Of a DNA stretch of 64,000 nt, positions 9,022-17,340 are shown in pieces; the stretch's first letter is position 1; every line of letters starts with the position of its first letter. This DNA is from Klebsiella aerogenes KCTC 2190 (GTDB lineage: Bacteria > Pseudomonadota > Gammaproteobacteria > Enterobacterales > Enterobacteriaceae): the NCBI RefSeq assembly GCF_000215745.1, contig NC_015663.1:2604001-2668000 (forward strand), in the 5' to 3' direction. The notes beneath the pieces were generated by a model. It had not been told where the DNA came from. It did no database searches and saw only the letters and a program-made list of their open reading frames with translations. A program made the position numbers and the translations under genes.

Positions 9022-9039
9022 GTGACATATTTATGACGG
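9022..9039 (-). promoter_or_regulatory. Upstream inverted Pho box of phoE
   Basis: The minus strand reads CCGTCATAAATATGTCAC, close to the Pho box consensus CTGTCATAWAWCTGTCAY. It faces away from phoE and lies about 40 bp upstream of the forward box. An upstream, inverted PhoB site is also known for E. coli phoE. Confidence 0.7.
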
Positions 9040-9076
9040 AAATATTTAAACATTCTTTTTTATAAAAAGTTCCATT

Positions 9077-9094
9077 TCGTCATAAATATTTAAC
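9077..9094 (+). promoter_or_regulatory. Pho box of phoE
   Basis: TCGTCATAAATATTTAAC, two 7-bp half-sites 11 bp apart; the first is near consensus and the second is weak. It lies about 90 bp upstream of the phoE start in the orientation expected for PhoB activation. Confidence 0.65.
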
Positions 9095-9181
9095 ACTACA
9101 GCGTTAAAAAACCTCCAGTTTTTGACGGGGCCTTCGCCCGGAATTGATAAGCGCGTGTAAATAAATCACCAGGACCACATA

Positions 9182-10234
9182 ATGAAAAAGCGTTCACTGG
9201 CATTAATGATGATGGGTTTTGTTGCTTCTTCGGCTTCACAGGCAGCGGAAGTATACAATAAAGACGGCAATAAACTGGACGTGTACGGCAAAGTGAAAGC
9301 CATGCACTACTTCAGCGATTATGACAGCAAGGATGGCGACCAGACCTACGTTCGCTTCGGTATCAAAGGCGAAACGCAGATCAACGATCAACTGACCGGT
9401 TATGGCCGCTGGGAATCCGAATTCTCCGGCAATAAAACCGAAAGCGATTCCTCGCAGAAAACCCGTCTGGCGTTTGCCGGCGTGAAGTTAAAAGAGTTTG
9501 GATCATTTGACTATGGTCGTAACCTCGGCGCGCTGTACGACGTTGAAGCCTGGACCGATATGTTCCCGGAGTTCGGCGGCGACTCCTCCGCGCAGACCGA
9601 TAACTTCATGACCAAACGCGCCAGCGGCCTGGCGACCTACCGCAACACTGATTTCTTCGGCCTGGTGGATGGTCTGAATATGACCCTGCAATATCAGGGC
9701 AAAAACGAAGGCCGTGAAGCGAAAAAACAGAATGGCGACGGCTTCGGCACCTCATTAAGCTATGATTTCGGCGGCAGTGATTTCGCCGTCAGCGCGGCTT
9801 ATACCAGTTCTGACCGTACCAACGATCAGAACCTGCTGGCGCGCGGCCAGGGCTCCAAAGCGGAAGCCTGGGCTACCGGCCTGAAGTACGACGCCAACAA
9901 TATCTACCTGGCGACAATGTACTCTGAGACCCGCAAAATGACCCCGATCAGCGGTGGTTTTGCTAATAAAGCGCAGAACTTTGAAGCGGTCGCCCAGTAT
10001 CAGTTCGATTTCGGTCTGCGTCCGTCTCTGGGCTATGTACTGTCGAAAGGCAAAGATATTGAAGGTGTCGGCAGCGAAGATCTGGTCAATTATATTGACG
10101 TCGGCCTGACCTACTACTTCAACAAAAACATGAACGCCTTTGTGGATTACAAAATTAACCAGCTGAAGAGCGATAATAAGCTCGGTATTAACGATGACGA
10201 CATCGTCGCGCTGGGGATGACCTATCAGTTCTGA
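9182..10234 (+). CDS. phoE: Outer membrane phosphoporin PhoE
   Basis: A 350-aa trimeric general porin of the OmpC/OmpF/PhoE family with some preference for anions; it opens the outer membrane to phosphate and phosphorylated compounds during phosphate starvation. The signal peptide is residues 1-21 (ending ASSASQA), followed by the typical mature start [19 protein letters not shown]. It shows PEFGGDS in the constriction loop L3 and the terminal aromatic residue (MTYQF) needed for BAM recognition. It is divergent from proB and PhoB-regulated through the boxes upstream. A strong terminator follows. Unlike E. coli, crl is not next to it. Confidence 0.97.
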   Translation: MKKRSLALMMMGFVASSASQAAEVYNKDGNKLDVYGKVKAMHYFSDYDSKDGDQTYVRFGIKGETQINDQLTGYGRWESEFSGNKTESDSSQKTRLAFAGVKLKEFGSFDYGRNLGALYDVEAWTDMFPEFGGDSSAQTDNFMTKRASGLATYRNTDFFGLVDGLNMTLQYQGKNEGREAKKQNGDGFGTSLSYDFGGSDFAVSAAYTSSDRTNDQNLLARGQGSKAEAWATGLKYDANNIYLATMYSETRKMTPISGGFANKAQNFEAVAQYQFDFGLRPSLGYVLSKGKDIEGVGSEDLVNYIDVGLTYYFNKNMNAFVDYKINQLKSDNKLGINDDDIVALGMTYQF

Positions 10235-10260
10235 TAAAACTGAGCGTAATAAAAATATAA

Positions 10261-10287
10261 CCGCGGCCCTGAACGCCGCGGTTTTTA
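10261..10287 (+). terminator. Rho-independent terminator of phoE
   Basis: CCGCGGC and GCCGCGG form a 7-bp stem around CCTGAAC, followed by TTTTTATTT. It lies 26 bp after the phoE stop and just before the convergent lipoprotein gene. Confidence 0.9.
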
Positions 10288-10297
10288 TTTGTCAGGA

Positions 10298-10864
10298 TTA
10301 GCGGTTTTTCGCCAGATGCAGATCGTCGTTATTCATGGTGATCTGCGCGTTATATTCCTTCGGCAAGCGCCGCGCCTGATAAAAGACGCGGTTCCAGTAC
10401 GGATTATCCAGAGACGAACGCATGACGCCCTGGCTGGCGGAGGCGTGCAGGAAGTTGTGGTCAGTATCGTAGAAACCGACGTGCATACCGCCGTGAATGC
10501 GGAAGAAGACTAAATCGCCAGGTCGCAGCTGCTGCTTGCTAACCCGCACGCCCATATGCAGAAGATCGCCGGTGGTCACGCGGTCCATTGGCAGATTGAA
10601 GCGGTCCTTCAGCGTACGCCAGACAAAGCCGGAACAGTCGACGCCGCTCTGGTCGGTGCCGCCCCATTCATAAGGGGTGCCGTCCCAGGTGTGCATCTGA
10701 TCGTGCAGGGCGGCCAGCACCGGTATCAGATCGTCGGAGCCGCTGTCGATCGGCTCATAATGATGCTGCGCCACCGCCTTGGGCGGTTTTTTTGGGGAAG
10801 ATGAACATCCTGCCAAAATCAATAAAGGAACAAGTAATAAAGCGTGGGTGAGTTTGGGCTTCAT
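10298..10864 (-). CDS. NlpC/P60 family lipoprotein, putative peptidoglycan endopeptidase
   Basis: 188 aa. A lipoprotein signal (LLLVPLLILAGCSSS, lipobox LAGC) places it in the envelope. The NlpC/P60 catalytic triad is visible: Cys in VDCSGF near residue 77, His in GMHVGFYDT, and a final His in FLHASASQGVMRSS. It is closest to NlpC/MepS-type enzymes, which cut D-Glu-mDAP or cross-link bonds in peptidoglycan, though the substrate of this one cannot be told from sequence. It is convergent with phoE. Its upstream region contains a perfect 11-bp inverted repeat at 11005-11051. Confidence 0.85.
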   Translation of the reverse strand: MKPKLTHALLLVPLLILAGCSSSPKKPPKAVAQHHYEPIDSGSDDLIPVLAALHDQMHTWDGTPYEWGGTDQSGVDCSGFVWRTLKDRFNLPMDRVTTGDLLHMGVRVSKQQLRPGDLVFFRIHGGMHVGFYDTDHNFLHASASQGVMRSSLDNPYWNRVFYQARRLPKEYNAQITMNNDDLHLAKNR

Positions 10865-11004
10865 GTCGTTATTTTCATGTTAGGGATCGACCGTCGCCAT
10901 TTATAGCGTATTCAGGGAAACGTCAGAATGATGAAACGCAAAATTTACGAAAACTTACGTACCGCAGGCATAAATTCGCCGGTACCGTAATAAGCACATT
11001 TTTC

Positions 11005-11051
11005 AGATAGTAAACGCGGTGATTTTATTTATTAATAAATGTTTACTATCT
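11005..11051. repeat. Perfect 11-bp inverted repeat with AT-rich spacer
   Basis: AGATAGTAAAC (11005-11015) and GTTTACTATCT (11041-11051) are exact reverse complements, 25 bp apart. The spacer includes a 14-bp palindrome ATTTATTAATAAAT (11027-11040). The site lies between the 3' end of the AraC-type gene and the start of the lipoprotein gene. It may be an operator for a dimeric regulator or the ends of a tiny lost element; there is no T-run typical of a terminator. Confidence 0.5.
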
Positions 11052-11090
11052 AAATCAAAATATAACAGGCCAGAATCAGGATGTTCTTAT

Positions 11091-11888
11091 TTATCTGACG
11101 TGAGAGACAGGCGTACCTCCTTTAAGATGGCGGATAAAAGAGGCTGGCGCATAGCCCATCGCTTTGCGGAACATGGCGGTAAACGCCGCCGGATGCTCAT
11201 AGCCAAGGCTTAACGCCACGTCGGTAATGCTTCGTCCTTCGCGCAGGGCGGTGAGAGCGTACATCAGGCAGGCTTTATGACGCCAGTCGCGAAACGCCAT
11301 CCCGGTCTCCTGCAAAAAGCGGCGGTTGAAGGTACGCAGGCTTTGACTCATCTTTTGAGCCCACAGCTCCGGCGTGCTGTGAATCTCCGGCTGGCGGAGA
11401 AACGTGCTGCATAGTTCAGCCAGCCGCGGATGTTGCGGTAGCGGCGTAAACATCGGCAGCGGCGGGGCGGCCTGCAGTTCAAACAGTAATAGGGCGATAA
11501 GCGCCGCATCATGTCCACTCTCTTCATACAACAGCGGCAACTGGCAGGCGGCCAATAGCAGTTGATGTAGCAGCGGCGAAACCTGCAATACTTCGCAGCG
11601 TACCCCGGCGCGCGGCGCGTCCTGCGGTTCGATATACAGGCTATGGGTGCTCACGCCCGGCATCCAGACGCGATGCGGTTTGTTAGCGGGTATCCATACG
11701 CCGCTGAACGGCGGCACCAGCCACTGACCGTCATCGGTTTCGACTTTCATCAAGCCATTCACGGCATAGAGAAACTGCGCTCGCCGGTGATGATGGCGCG
11801 GTAAAAGGGTGTCAGGCGGATAATCGCTACCCAGGCCTAATACCCGGCGCGGCAGATGATCGACATCATTAATCGCGATATTGCGCAT
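11091..11888 (-). CDS. AraC-family transcriptional regulator
   Basis: 265 aa from ATG 11888, chosen because AGGAGAG sits at ideal spacing; a longer frame to 11945 lacks a ribosome site. The N-terminal half is a cupin-like effector domain (LPRHHHRRAQFLYAVNGLMK). The C-terminal AraC DNA-binding domain has two helix-turn-helices (residues about 170-255, TPELWAQKMSQSLRTFNRRF and ITDVALSLGYEHPAAFTAMF). It is transcribed divergently from the TauE/SafE transporter with 101 bp between starts, so it probably regulates that gene. The effector is unknown. Confidence 0.85.
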   Translation of the reverse strand: MRNIAINDVDHLPRRVLGLGSDYPPDTLLPRHHHRRAQFLYAVNGLMKVETDDGQWLVPPFSGVWIPANKPHRVWMPGVSTHSLYIEPQDAPRAGVRCEVLQVSPLLHQLLLAACQLPLLYEESGHDAALIALLLFELQAAPPLPMFTPLPQHPRLAELCSTFLRQPEIHSTPELWAQKMSQSLRTFNRRFLQETGMAFRDWRHKACLMYALTALREGRSITDVALSLGYEHPAAFTAMFRKAMGYAPASFIRHLKGGTPVSHVR

Positions 11889-11989
11889 GCGTACTCTCCT
11901 GGCTGAAAATCGTAATATATTGGCTTTTAATCGTAAGTCAGCCATTCCGCTATTCTATATCGTTACCTCCCTGAATGGAGGAACGGTAG

Positions 11990-12787
11990 ATGATATTTGG
12001 GCTTTTTGTTTGCGGACTGTTGTCCGGGGTAACCACCTGGCTGTTTGGCTTCGGCGGCGGCTTTGTTACCGTGCCGCTGCTTTACCTGTTGCTGAGCCAT
12101 CAGGGCGCAGTAGGCGGTCAGGCGATGCAAATAGCGGTAGCGACGTCGGCGCTGGTGATGCTGTGCACGTCGCTGTTGGCAAGCGGCCGCCACCTGCGCG
12201 CCGGAACGGTTCACTGGCGCTCCCTGCTGCCGATACTTGGCGGCATCGCCATCGGCGGTATTGCCGGCGCGGCGCTGGCGCTGAAGGTCAACGGCGAGTG
12301 GATCCGCTGGCTGTTCATTTTGTACCTGGCGGTGACCATTGTGGATTGCTACGCTCGCCCCGGCTTTATGGCGCCGTCGACGGCTTGCGCACCGTCGAGT
12401 GCAGGGTGCGAGACTATCCTTGGCGGCGGGATTGGCCTGATTGCCGCCTTCCTTGGCGTTGGCGGCAGCGTGATGACCGTACCGCTGATGCGCCGGCGTG
12501 GCGCGACGATGGCGCAGGCCGCGGCAATGGCCAACCTACTGACGCTGCCGCTGGCGGCGACCGCCAGCCTGACGTGGCTGCTGATGGCGCCGATGGCGGC
12601 GCTGCCCTCCGGTTTCATCGGTAATATCTGGTGGCTGGCGGCCGGGCTGCTGGTGGCCGGGAGCTGGTTGGGATTGCGGGGCGCATCGCGCTGGCTGGCA
12701 AAACTCCCCGATCGCTGGCACGTGCGGATCTACCCGCTACTATTGCTACTGGTGCTGCTGGCGATGTGCTTTGGCGGGGTGGGCTGA
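11990..12787 (+). CDS. TauE/SafE family membrane transporter
   Basis: 265 aa with about eight hydrophobic segments. The internal duplication typical of the TauE/SafE (formerly DUF81) family is visible: GFGGGFVTVPLLYLL near residue 20 and GVGGSVMTVPLMRR near residue 165. Members are thought to export sulfite, sulfoacetate or other small organic anions. GGAGG nine bases upstream supports the start. It is divergent from the AraC-type regulator, a common arrangement for inducible exporters. The cargo cannot be inferred. Confidence 0.85.
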   Translation: MIFGLFVCGLLSGVTTWLFGFGGGFVTVPLLYLLLSHQGAVGGQAMQIAVATSALVMLCTSLLASGRHLRAGTVHWRSLLPILGGIAIGGIAGAALALKVNGEWIRWLFILYLAVTIVDCYARPGFMAPSTACAPSSAGCETILGGGIGLIAAFLGVGGSVMTVPLMRRRGATMAQAAAMANLLTLPLAATASLTWLLMAPMAALPSGFIGNIWWLAAGLLVAGSWLGLRGASRWLAKLPDRWHVRIYPLLLLLVLLAMCFGGVG

Positions 12788-12868
12788 AAGCGCTGGCGGA
12801 TCATGCTCCTGTCATCTTCTTTATACATGCTCTCGCAGGCTTATATTACTGATTATGGAAAATGACCG

Positions 12869-13534
12869 ATGTCTAATGCTGTGACGATTTTCGATCTGGA
12901 TAACACCCTGATTAAAGGGGACAGTAGTACGCTGTGGAGCCAGTTTATGGTGCGCGAAGGCTGGGTGAGCGATCCGGAATATCTGGCGCGCGAGGCGCAG
13001 CTGATGGCGGATTACGACCGCGGGGAAATGAATATCGCCGATTATGTTGCGCTGATTCAGGCGCCGCTGATCGGCATCCCGCAGGCGCAGGTGGATACGC
13101 TGGTGGCGCGGTTTGTGCGCGAAAAGGTGTTGCCGCGGGTCTACCCGCAGGCATGGGACGTTATTCGTACCTTACAGGCGCGAGGGGAGAAAATGTTGGT
13201 GATCTCCGCCTCGGTAACGCTGCTGGTGCAGGCGATAGCCGCCGAGCTGGGGATTGAACAGGCGTTGGGTATTGATGTTGAAATGGCGGATGGCGGCTAC
13301 AGCGGTGTGATTGCCGGTACTCCGAGCTATCAGCAGGGCAAAGTGACGCGCCTGGCACAGTGGCGGGAGGCGCATCCTGACTATACTGGCGAAGTCACTT
13401 TTTATACCGATTCGATAAACGACCTGCCCCTGTGCCTGCATGCGGATCGCGTGCGGTTGGTCAACCCGTGTCCGCAGCTGCAGGCAGCCAACGCCCGGTA
13501 CGGCTGGTCAGTGCTGGCGTGGCGGATCGAATAA
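12869..13534 (+). CDS. HAD-superfamily (IB) phosphatase
   Basis: 221 aa. HAD motif I is FDLDNTLIKGDSS (nucleophile Asp and acid/base Asp near residues 9 and 11), motif II is VISAS near 112, Lys lies in QGKVTRL, and motif III/IV is YTDSINDLPL near 180. This is the subclass IB pattern of phosphoserine-phosphatase-like enzymes, with a helical cap at residues 20-90. It lies between the exporter gene and the convergent phosphonate transporter operon, and a REP sits between the 3' ends. A role in releasing phosphate is possible but not shown by the sequence. Confidence 0.85.
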   Translation: MSNAVTIFDLDNTLIKGDSSTLWSQFMVREGWVSDPEYLAREAQLMADYDRGEMNIADYVALIQAPLIGIPQAQVDTLVARFVREKVLPRVYPQAWDVIRTLQARGEKMLVISASVTLLVQAIAAELGIEQALGIDVEMADGGYSGVIAGTPSYQQGKVTRLAQWREAHPDYTGEVTFYTDSINDLPLCLHADRVRLVNPCPQLQAANARYGWSVLAWRIE

Positions 13535-13554
13535 CGAGACGTTTTCCCTGATTG

Positions 13555-13584
13555 GTAGCCCCGGTAAGCGTAGCGCCACCGGGG
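13555..13584. repeat. Single REP element
   Basis: GTAGCCCCGGTAAGCG followed by GCGCCACCGGGG can fold into a REP hairpin, with the GTAG head. It is the same sequence type as the units beside the RAYT gene near 40 kb. It sits in the convergent space between the HAD phosphatase and phnE-type genes. Confidence 0.8.
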
Positions 13585-13592
13585 AGAGGGGG

Positions 13593-14477
13593 TTATTGCG
13601 GACTTTGATACAACGGCACTACGCTGCCGCCGATGTAACGGCGGCGCAGCCAGGCGGAGAGGGTGTCCATCACCATGACCACCGCGACCAGCAACAGGGT
13701 AATAAACATCACCACATCCCAGTTCCACAAACGCATATTTTCCGCGTAAATGAGGCCAATCCCCCCCGCGCCGACAAAACCTAACACCGCGGCGGAACGG
13801 GTGTTGGATTCAATCTGATATAAACTCAGCGCCAGGAAAGTCGGGAACGACTGGGTGAAAATGCCGAAGCGGTGTTTCTGCAGACCATTAGCGCCGACGG
13901 CGGTGAGGCCGCGGCCCGGCGAACGGTCTACCGCCTCGTGGCCTTCAGCATACAGGCGGCCCAGCAGGCCGGTATCCTGCATAATAATCGCCAGTACCCC
14001 CGCCAGCGGCCCGAGCCCTACGGCGCGCACGAAAATCAGACCCCAGATAGCCATATCGATACCGCGCAGCATGTCAAACAAGCGGCGCATCAACACGGCG
14101 ATAATGCCGGGAATCACGCCGCGCATAATATTGCGCGCCGCCAGGAATGACAGCAACAGCGCGATGACCGTCGCGGTAATCGTCCCGGCGAAGACGATGG
14201 CAAGCGTAATGGCGATTTGCGTGAAGTAATAGGCAAACGGCCAGTTCCAGAAGTCGTGCCAGACAAACATCCGCAGCAGATAGCGCCCCATCTGCTGTAG
14301 TCCGGTAGCCAGTTGTTCGCTACTGATACCGAACTGCATAAAGAACCAGACGTAATAAAGTACGCTCGCCAGCGCCAGCAGGCCGACATAGCGCAGGTAT
14401 CGCCCCTGGGTCTTATACAGCGCCTGATGCTGGCGGCGGCTGGCGGCGATATCCGGTTGATGTTGCCATTGGCTCAT
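13593..14477 (-). CDS. phnE: Phosphonate ABC transporter permease 2 (PhnE-type)
   Basis: 294 aa, starting at ATG 14477 where ATGA overlaps the stop of the preceding permease gene. It is an integral membrane protein with about six transmembrane segments and a PhnE-type EAA region (GLTAVGANGLQKHRFGIFTQ). With the other permease it should form the channel of a phosphonate, phosphite or phosphate-ester importer powered by PhnC. Two distinct PhnE permeases in one operon is a recognised variant of the phn transporter. It is the last gene of the phnCDEE operon. Confidence 0.85.
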   Translation of the reverse strand: MSQWQHQPDIAASRRQHQALYKTQGRYLRYVGLLALASVLYYVWFFMQFGISSEQLATGLQQMGRYLLRMFVWHDFWNWPFAYYFTQIAITLAIVFAGTITATVIALLLSFLAARNIMRGVIPGIIAVLMRRLFDMLRGIDMAIWGLIFVRAVGLGPLAGVLAIIMQDTGLLGRLYAEGHEAVDRSPGRGLTAVGANGLQKHRFGIFTQSFPTFLALSLYQIESNTRSAAVLGFVGAGGIGLIYAENMRLWNWDVVMFITLLLVAVVMVMDTLSAWLRRRYIGGSVVPLYQSPQ

Positions 14478-15346
14478 TTTTTCCCCTCCAGAACCCACTG
14501 GCGCAGGCGGCCGGAAAGCATATCCAGCAGCGACACCACAATAATGATCAGCAGCAGCGTCATGCTGACCTGATCGTAACGATCGAGCTTAATGTTGGTC
14601 ATCAGCTCCTGGCCGATCCCGCCGGCCCCTACCAGGCCAAGAATGGTGGATGAGCGGAAGTTGATCTCAAGGCGCATAAAACCGTAGGAGAGAAAAATCG
14701 GTTTCACCTGCGGCCACAGGGCAAAGCGCACCTTCTGCAGCGCCGATGCCCCGCAGGCCGCCAGCCCGCGCACCGGTTTATCCTGCGCGCTTTCCACCGC
14801 TTCGTAGAACAGTTTGGTCAGGCTGCCGACCGTATGCAGCATCAGCGCCAGAAAGCCGGGGATCGCGCCGATACCGAACGCCATGACGAAAATGACCGCC
14901 CAGGCCAGCTCAGGCATGGTGCGTAAAAAGACCACCAGCACGCGAACGGCGAAGCGTAGCGGCGCGGGTGACCAGGCATTATTGGCGGCGAGGAAAGCCA
15001 GTATTGTCGCTACCGCGACCGCCACCAGCGTGGAGGCCAGCGCCAGCTGCAGCGTCTCCCAAATCAGCGGTAGCTGAATCGGCAGGCGATAGCCCCAGTA
15101 CGCCAGCGAGCCTTTGGTATGTGAATCGGCTAACAGAACGCCCGGATGCAGCGTCGGCAGCGTCTCGAACATATAGTCGAGAAAGTTTGGCAACGAGCGC
15201 CAGATAGTGGGCAGATTGAACTCGGCGGCGTGCCCGGCGGCAAAGTAGAGCGCCAGCAGCACCAACGACCAGCCGAAGGTATCGCGCTTTTGCCGTGTCC
15301 TGACCTGCTGGTAATAACGTTCAAATTCGGTATGGGTATTATTCAT
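14474..15346 (-). CDS. phnE: Phosphonate ABC transporter permease 1 (PhnE-type)
   Basis: 290 aa with six or so membrane segments and the ABC permease EAA-like loop (GLAACGASALQKVRFALWPQ, then LGLVGAGGIGQEL). It is transcribed after phnD with 69 bp between, and overlaps the next permease by four bases. It probably imports organophosphorus compounds across the inner membrane. The two permeases share the GLxAxGAxxLQK motif but differ elsewhere, which suggests an old duplication and a heterodimeric channel. Confidence 0.87.
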   Translation of the reverse strand: MNNTHTEFERYYQQVRTRQKRDTFGWSLVLLALYFAAGHAAEFNLPTIWRSLPNFLDYMFETLPTLHPGVLLADSHTKGSLAYWGYRLPIQLPLIWETLQLALASTLVAVAVATILAFLAANNAWSPAPLRFAVRVLVVFLRTMPELAWAVIFVMAFGIGAIPGFLALMLHTVGSLTKLFYEAVESAQDKPVRGLAACGASALQKVRFALWPQVKPIFLSYGFMRLEINFRSSTILGLVGAGGIGQELMTNIKLDRYDQVSMTLLLIIIVVSLLDMLSGRLRQWVLEGKK

Positions 15347-15415
15347 GCGGCGAAAAGGTCTTTAACGTAGCGCCGCCGTCCGCATTGCGTCGCGGACGGC
15401 GGCATCGGTGCGGGA

Positions 15416-16357
15416 TTAACGCGCGCTAACCAGCTCGCGTTTCATATCGATGATCTGCTGGAAATCGGCCACGCTGCCCGGGCCGATGTGCTGAGTACCG
15501 CCCATCGCTTTCACGAAACAGGCGTGATCGTCGGTATCCAGTTTTTTAAGCGCGGTGACGACTTTGGCTTTGAAGTCCGCTGGCAGCGCATTGCTCACGA
15601 GGATCGGGCCGTTCGGGATCAGCGGCGATTGCCAGATAATCCGGATTTGCTTCATCAGATCCGGATGATCCATGCGAATCAGGCGATTGAAAGCGCCCAC
15701 GCTGTAGCCGCTGTTGTAGTCGCCGACCATCGAGGTCCAGGTGACCGCGCCGGCAAACTGGCCGTTCAGCACGCCGAGAATGTCCTGTTCGTGGCCGCCG
15801 GAGAAGGTCACGCTGGAGAAGAAGTTATTGTATTTGTTATCCGCGTCGCCGCCGAATTTCTGTTTAAAGGCGTGGTTTGGAATTAAATAACCGGAAGTGG
15901 AATCCGGGTCGGCGAAGCCAAAAGCTTTGCCTTTTAAATCGTCCAGCGTTTTATACGGGCTGTCAGCTTTGACGATGACCACCGAGTGGTAGCCGCGGGA
16001 TTGATCTTTATCGTCAACGGCGATACCGACAATATCGACGGCTTTCGGGTTATTGATATAGACCGAGGCATAAGAAGAAGGCGACATACTTAATACGACA
16101 TCGACTTTCCCGCCCAGCAGTCCCTGAATGACGCCAGAATAATCGGATGAGTTACGTAATTTGGTATCGACCTTCAGCTCTTTATCAAGAAACTGTTTCA
16201 CGCACTGGTTATCGCCAATTTGCTGCGTGGCGTTTTGACCGCCGAGGATCCCCAGATTTAATTCCTTCGGCTGTTCAGCGGCGCTCGCTTGCCACGTCAG
16301 TAACAGAGCTGCGATTGCTGCGGATAAACGAACTGCGCCATTAATGTGTTTGTTCAT
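15416..16357 (-). CDS. phnD: Phosphonate ABC transporter substrate-binding protein
   Basis: 313 aa periplasmic binding protein with a signal peptide of about 26 residues (ending WQASA). Mature features of the PhnD/phosphate-phosphite binding family are visible: LNLGILGGQNATQ, DVVLSMSPSSYAS, FADPDSTSGYLIPNH and VTWTSMVGDY. The TSGY serine/threonine segment normally contacts the phosphonate group. It is the second gene of the operon, 32 bp after phnC. Affinity for a particular phosphonate cannot be deduced. Confidence 0.9.
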   Translation of the reverse strand: MNKHINGAVRLSAAIAALLLTWQASAAEQPKELNLGILGGQNATQQIGDNQCVKQFLDKELKVDTKLRNSSDYSGVIQGLLGGKVDVVLSMSPSSYASVYINNPKAVDIVGIAVDDKDQSRGYHSVVIVKADSPYKTLDDLKGKAFGFADPDSTSGYLIPNHAFKQKFGGDADNKYNNFFSSVTFSGGHEQDILGVLNGQFAGAVTWTSMVGDYNSGYSVGAFNRLIRMDHPDLMKQIRIIWQSPLIPNGPILVSNALPADFKAKVVTALKKLDTDDHACFVKAMGGTQHIGPGSVADFQQIIDMKRELVSAR

Positions 16358-16389
16358 TATTTTGCCTGTGTGTTTTTAACTAAAGGAAA

Positions 16390-17253
16390 TTAATGCAATT
16401 GGCTAATTTCATCGCCGTACAACCGATGCAGGACATCCTGAGTTAGCTGTGCCGGATGATCGTCGAAAATGATGCGGCCTTTGGCGACGCCAATGACCCG
16501 GGTGCAGTACTCTTTGACCAGTTCGACCGAATGCAGGTTGACCATCACGCTAATCCCCTGGTCGCTGATTTCCCGCAGTACATTCATGATGCGCTGGGTG
16601 TTTTTGGGATCGAGCGAGGCGACGGGTTCATCCGCCAGCAGGATCCCGGGGTTTTGCATCAGCGCGCGGCAAATCGCTACGCGCTGCATCTGGCCGCCGG
16701 AGAGGTTTTCCGCCCGCTGCAAGGCGTGCGGCAACATATTCATCCACTCGAGAAGGGAAATCGCGCGTGCCCGGTCGGCGTCGGGGAAAACCTTAAACAG
16801 CGACTTCAGGGTTGAGGTTTGACTCAGGCGGCCGAGCAGTACGTTAGTCAGCACATCAAGGCGCGGCACAAGGCAGAAGTCCTGGAAAATCATGCCGCAT
16901 TCGCTGCGCCAGGCATTGAGCGCGCGTCCTTTCAGGCGTGAAACATCATGGGGCATACCGACTTCCGGAAAGCTGAGTATTTCACCGCCGGTGGCGCTGT
17001 GAGTACCGTTCAGGACATGCAGCAGGGTGGATTTCCCGGCTCCCGAGCGGCCAATCACGCCCACCAGCTCGCCGGCATGGAGGTCAAAGCTGATGTTATC
17101 GAGAACGGTTTGCTGCGCATTGTAAGATTTACTCAGGTTGCGCACGCTTAAGACTTTCCGCTGCCGGGTTGGGGCGATGGGCGTAGTTAGCGAAAATTCG
17201 GTTTCCGCCACCGCGGCAAGAGAGCTGTTCATAAGAGTGTCCTGGTTCGTCAT
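16390..17253 (-). CDS. phnC: Phosphonate ABC transporter ATPase
   Basis: 287 aa ABC ATPase: Walker [12 protein letters not shown] near residue 70, Q-loop [21 protein letters not shown], signature LSGGQMQRV, Walker [15 protein letters not shown]-loop NLHS. The IFQ..LVPRL..L.NVL pattern is typical of PhnC. The N-terminal 35 residues are longer than usual; an ATG at 17232 with CAGGA upstream is an alternative start. It is the first gene of phnCDEE, directly downstream of the tandem Pho half-sites, so phosphate-starvation control is likely. Confidence 0.9.
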   Translation of the reverse strand: MTNQDTLMNSSLAAVAETEFSLTTPIAPTRQRKVLSVRNLSKSYNAQQTVLDNISFDLHAGELVGVIGRSGAGKSTLLHVLNGTHSATGGEILSFPEVGMPHDVSRLKGRALNAWRSECGMIFQDFCLVPRLDVLTNVLLGRLSQTSTLKSLFKVFPDADRARAISLLEWMNMLPHALQRAENLSGGQMQRVAICRALMQNPGILLADEPVASLDPKNTQRIMNVLREISDQGISVMVNLHSVELVKEYCTRVIGVAKGRIIFDDHPAQLTQDVLHRLYGDEISQLH

Positions 17254-17281
17254 AAACTGGTCACTATTAATCGCGTTTTGT

Positions 17282-17332
17282 GTGAACTTTCGATGACGGT
17301 AAGGCGAAAAAATAATGAAAGCGTGATGAAAC
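17282..17332 (-). promoter_or_regulatory. Five tandem Pho half-sites upstream of phnC
   Basis: On the minus strand five 7-mers recur with an exact 11-bp period: GTTTCAT, CTTTCAT, TTTTCGC, CCGTCAT, AGTTCAC, each separated by four bases (CACG, TATT, CTTA, CGAA). This is the Pho box architecture (CTGTCAT-N4-CTGTCAC) extended to two or more overlapping boxes. It lies 29 bp upstream of the phnC start, so the promoter and leader must be short. Confidence 0.7.
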
Positions 17333-17340
17333 GCTTACCT

